From the NCBI RefSeq assembly GCF_051020765.1, contig NC_134930.1, forward strand, positions 9,734,001 to 9,798,000: 64,000 bases of DNA. Reading direction: 5' to 3'. Made by a program: the position numbers and the translations under genes. The notes under the pieces were generated by a model, which saw only the letters and a list, made by a program, of their open reading frames with translations, was not told where the DNA came from and searched no databases. The stretch's first letter is position 1. Every line of letters starts with the position of its first letter. Shown here piece after piece: positions 60,845-64,000 of this stretch. The stretch is from Lasioglossum baleicum. Its lineage: Eukaryota; Arthropoda; Insecta; Hymenoptera; Halictidae.

Positions 60845-63003
60845 AGTTCGTACATTGCAGATCGTAGAAAAAATTCATCTTCTTTCATATTGTAAAAACG
60901 ATGTCGCAAAATGAAAGATATAATTGGAAATATACACCAATCATTGATTTGATCAATCAATTTAATTTGATCAATATAGCATTATGTAAAATATTAATTT
61001 TTTTAACTGAAATTAAATTAAAAATAAAGTTAGATAAACACTTGTCTCATTAAAATGTATTTATATTTACCGCTCATCACGTTGCGCGCAAGAACTAGCC
61101 AATCACAGACGTTTACAGCTGTCTTGACCAATAGGAACCTATTCGCGATTTAGTAGTAAGAAAGGATTATCGAAAGGGTCGATTCAAACATGGGAAATTC
61201 TTCGAAGCCACAAAATCATTGTTTTATTGTCCCAATTGACTGTTTAGTGTGATGAAACATTATAAAAGAATGTATGACAACGAAAGAGGCATAATAGAAC
61301 GTAATAAATCACCGAGGAAGATGAGGTTTGTTTTCATAATCCGATGAAATTCGAGGATCGTACCCCACTCAACTGTCCTCCCACCTGGTCTCCTTCTTTT
61401 CGTCATAGTACTTAAGGCGGGAACCGTGGAAGAGTAAAAGGGCCTTTAATGTATCTTGGATCTCGCCGTCAGTCATTCGGAAACGGTTGATCGGTGCACG
61501 ATGCACGTGCAACGGGTACCAGGTGTGCAATTAACACAACCCGATAATTGATACTAATAAACTTCACTTACGAAAACCGAAAGTGGCCCCCCATTTAAAT
61601 AGGCACGGTGACAATTGCGTTTACACAGAGAGTGGAAACTGCGGGTCAAGCAAACACCAAGTGGTTGAAACATTTTCGCAAACGGAAGCTCACTTTTAAC
61701 TGTACCGCGTGGTAAGTGTTGACTGCCAAATAGTCTTCCATTTGAATAAAATCCACTTTTAACTGCACCGCAAATTACGTGTTGACACTGTGTGTTCACC
61801 AACAAGTCGCATTTTATATATTGAAAAATATATACTACTCCGTTGCGAAAAATTATGTGACCATAATAACAGTTAGAGAACTGGCGGACCGGAAATTTGG
61901 TCAAGGCGAAATCTTGGATTATTCAAACAATACTACTGCATCTTCGTCCTGAATCATTAATTGGTGAAAAATATTTATCTAAAAAATTCCATTCAACAAT
62001 AAGACTATCTGATCCTTAACAAACATAAAATAATGTACTTTATTCATACTTCTTTTTAAATACAAGAGAACCACGAAAAATTGATGTACATTATTTCTTG
62101 AATGTCGAAAGCATAGATCATTGATTGACAATATTTTCTGAAGTACTGTTTATATTTTTCGAATGGAATTGATTTGAAAGAAATTTTTATTTCCATTCTT
62201 GTACAAGAGAAAGTAAATGTTTTTAGTACGTTTTAGATTGCGAGTGTTGGGCGACGGGCGAGCCCACGCTACAAGTTACAATGTCGATAGACGATTGACA
62301 GAAAAAATCGCCTCCCCATAGATGTTGCAACAATTCTGGAACGGCAATAGAAATTCATTTTTCTCAAACCGTGAAACGAGTTCTATGAACGATTCGAGCT
62401 GTAACCATGAAACGACCGCGCTGTAGTTTCACCTGAAAGGGTTGCCGCGGATTCCGCGAGGTAATTTACCGATATTCAAGGAAACTATGTCTTAGCATCG
62501 AATCTAGGCGAGTCCGAGACACACCAGTCACGTTCCCCGAGTAATTACGGAGTTTAGCAACCTTAGCGATAGCCGCATTATTGCCATCTCCCCTTTTTCT
62601 TCTCAAATTTTGAAAATTTTCACTTTCCAAATCACAATTATTCCTCAAAATATTAATGATTCGGCTATTTTAAAAAAGTATTCGAGATGTTCAGAAGAAT
62701 GATGCTCGATACTTCCGGTTTCTATTTCGATAAATGCAAATTTTCAAATCTTTATGAAACTTTCTAATTTCAACTGAAATTAGGGGAGGGTTATTAAGTC
62801 AACATTTGACCGATTTCGAATTTGTTTGCAAAATATGAATATTGTAAAAAGAAAAATTAATTTTCTGATATCGAAAACTGCAAAGAAACTTTTCTATTGC
62901 AGATTTTCCCGAGAAAACCACAGTTTCTAACATTTCTGCAACAATGTGCGATTATGCAAATAATTTCTGCTCCAAAATTCTACGAGACAAGCAGCTTTAT
63001 ATA
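60845..63003. other. Intergenic, no gene found
   Basis: Only AT-rich DNA without a recognisable exon. At 61688-61800 a segment of about 70 bases is repeated in tandem with changes (acttttaactgtaccgc / acttttaactgcaccgc, each followed by a gtgttgac word). Confidence 0.5.
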
Positions 63004-63456
63004 CAGGGTGACCCACGAATCGCGATCAGAAGAGATTACTCTGTTCGCGTGCTTATAGCAAATTAAAACAGCAATTTTTTTCAATTTTTTTTTATATGTT
63101 ACGGTACTTAACTAATTCGTTTTGAAATCTTCTAAGGTAATACAAAGTGATAGGTGTATTAGCAAAAAATTGAAAGTGACTGAAAAAAGAGTTGGCGACC
63201 ACTGTATTCGGGAAAGTTTACAGAATCTTTTGCTGTAAAGAACAATTCAATATCTTTTATAATAACATCACAATATTAGTTTAAAGTTGAAAAATATGTC
63301 TTTTTTTTAAACTCCATTTTCTCAAAAACTGGACGTATAGGAAAAAAATGAAAAACAGATTCGGAATCAGTGCGGAAAACTCTATAAGAATCGCATAGTG
63401 GGAATCGAAATACTTTTTTGCTGTTGGACAGAATCGAAGACTCGTGGTTCACCCTG
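63004..63456. mobile_element. CAGGGTG-family MITE upstream of the P450 gene
   Basis: TA-flanked (63002-63003 and 63457-63458). The left end cagggtgacccacgaatcgc is followed by agaagagattactctgtt. The right end is gactcgtggttcaccctg. 453 bp, no clear frame. The right border is 275 bases ahead of the P450 start codon. Confidence 0.7.
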
Positions 63457-63731
63457 TATATTGAACTCGGCACAATTAAAATTTTTACAAGAAATTCGTA
63501 TCCGATATGAGAATGAATTTCATGAAAAATCTGAAAATCTAACTTTTCACAAGTGGTATATTGAGAAGTCGGTTTCTTAAATTTTGTCAAGAATGCAGAC
63601 GTCCTTGAGATTCCACGGGACAGGTCTGTCATGCCAAAGAGCCCGCCTTTGCTTTGCGTGTCATTGTTTAATTCATTATTCTGGAGTTTATTTTTTCGAG
63701 CCGGTATTTTTTTGTGTGTTCAGGGAAAAAG

Positions 63732-63930
63732 ATGAGCATATTACATGGCAAACACGTCTGGTCGTTCACGTGCTGCTACAGACAATGGAGAGGTATAATT
63801 CGAGCGATGGAGACTTTGGCCACGGAGATAGGGGAACAAGATTTGTCTCGATGCCGTCCTTACACCGAAATTCCTGGACCGAAGCCGATCCCGCTTTTGG
63901 GCAACACGTGGCGATTCATACCATTCATAG
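63732..63930 (+). CDS. Mitochondrial-clan cytochrome P450, first coding exon only
   Basis: ATG at 63732 opens 66 codons that end at a donor after CCATTCATAG (GT at 63931). The last part has EIPGPKPIPLLGNTWRFIPF, the proline-rich hinge plus start of the fold of insect mitochondrial P450s; it looks most like CYP301-type. The first 35 residues are basic and hydrophobic without a microsomal anchor (MSILHGKHVWSF, CCYRQWRGIIRAM), as expected for a mitochondrial presequence. The rest of the gene, including the heme-binding cysteine, lies beyond the window. P450 identity is strong; subfamily uncertain. Confidence 0.8.
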
Positions 63931-64000
63931 GTATATTCGCCATGATCCATTTCTTCACGCCTAAAACGTGGCGAGCACTTTCGTCTCGCGCCCTTCGTTT

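Noticed and set aside
61688..61800. Tandem repeat of about 70 bases as a CRISPR-like or satellite array
   Set aside because: Only two diverged units and a eukaryotic setting; a simple local duplication.

Overview
This is a window of insect nuclear DNA. Genes are split by short GT-AG introns, intergenic DNA is AT-rich, and the proteins are typical of insects: kramer/PLEKHA, a GH18+CBM14 chitinase, king tubby, and a mitochondrial-clan P450. Many short TA-, TTAA- and 8-bp-target DNA transposon relics and an arthropod-style Tc1 element fit this. A hymenopteran (bee, wasp or ant) is my best guess from overall feel; the sequence alone does not prove it. No bacterial, viral or organellar segment is seen.

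Layout. 1-5673: non-coding, probably an upstream intron or leader of the first gene. 5674-18394 (+): the C-terminal 1058 codons' worth of a kramer/PLEKHA5-7-type gene, whose N-terminus (WW/PH part) is not in view. 18395-23300: 3' UTR and gene-poor DNA with MITEs. 23319-32416 (+): a chitinase gene, with a candidate TATA promoter and non-coding first exon 4 kb ahead of the coding part. 32417-35904: no gene, several MITEs. 35905-39859 (-): king tubby. 39860-40966: shared upstream region with a large inverted repeat centred on NRF1-type palindromes. 40967-42266 (+): THO complex subunit THOC3. 42817-43627 (+): a CFAP97-domain protein. 44717-56270 (-): a 23-exon TMEM131 orthologue. 57321-60844 (+): the four-RRM nucleolar protein RBM28. 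60845-63731: no gene. 63732-63930 (+): first coding exon of a mitochondrial P450 that runs off the window.

I worked out exon borders by hand from splice sites, phase and protein-family similarity. In the multi-exon genes all phases close and give full-length products: chitinase 547 aa, king tubby 429 aa, THOC3 320 aa, CFAP97-like 244 aa, TMEM131 1801 aa, RBM28 823 aa. The genes are a housekeeping and cuticle mix and do not form one pathway.

The most unusual content is the repeat layer. There are two related, about 690-bp, almost perfectly palindromic TA-flanked elements inside introns; a family of about eight GACTGCGG...CCGCAGTC MITEs; a CAGGGTG family; TTAA-flanked piggyBac-like MITEs; a hAT MITE with a perfect 8-bp duplication; and a Tc1 element with IR/DR ends. 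One MITE junction puts an in-frame TAG in the last TMEM131 intron, so retaining that intron would replace the conserved C-terminus. I found no CRISPR array, tRNA or rRNA.
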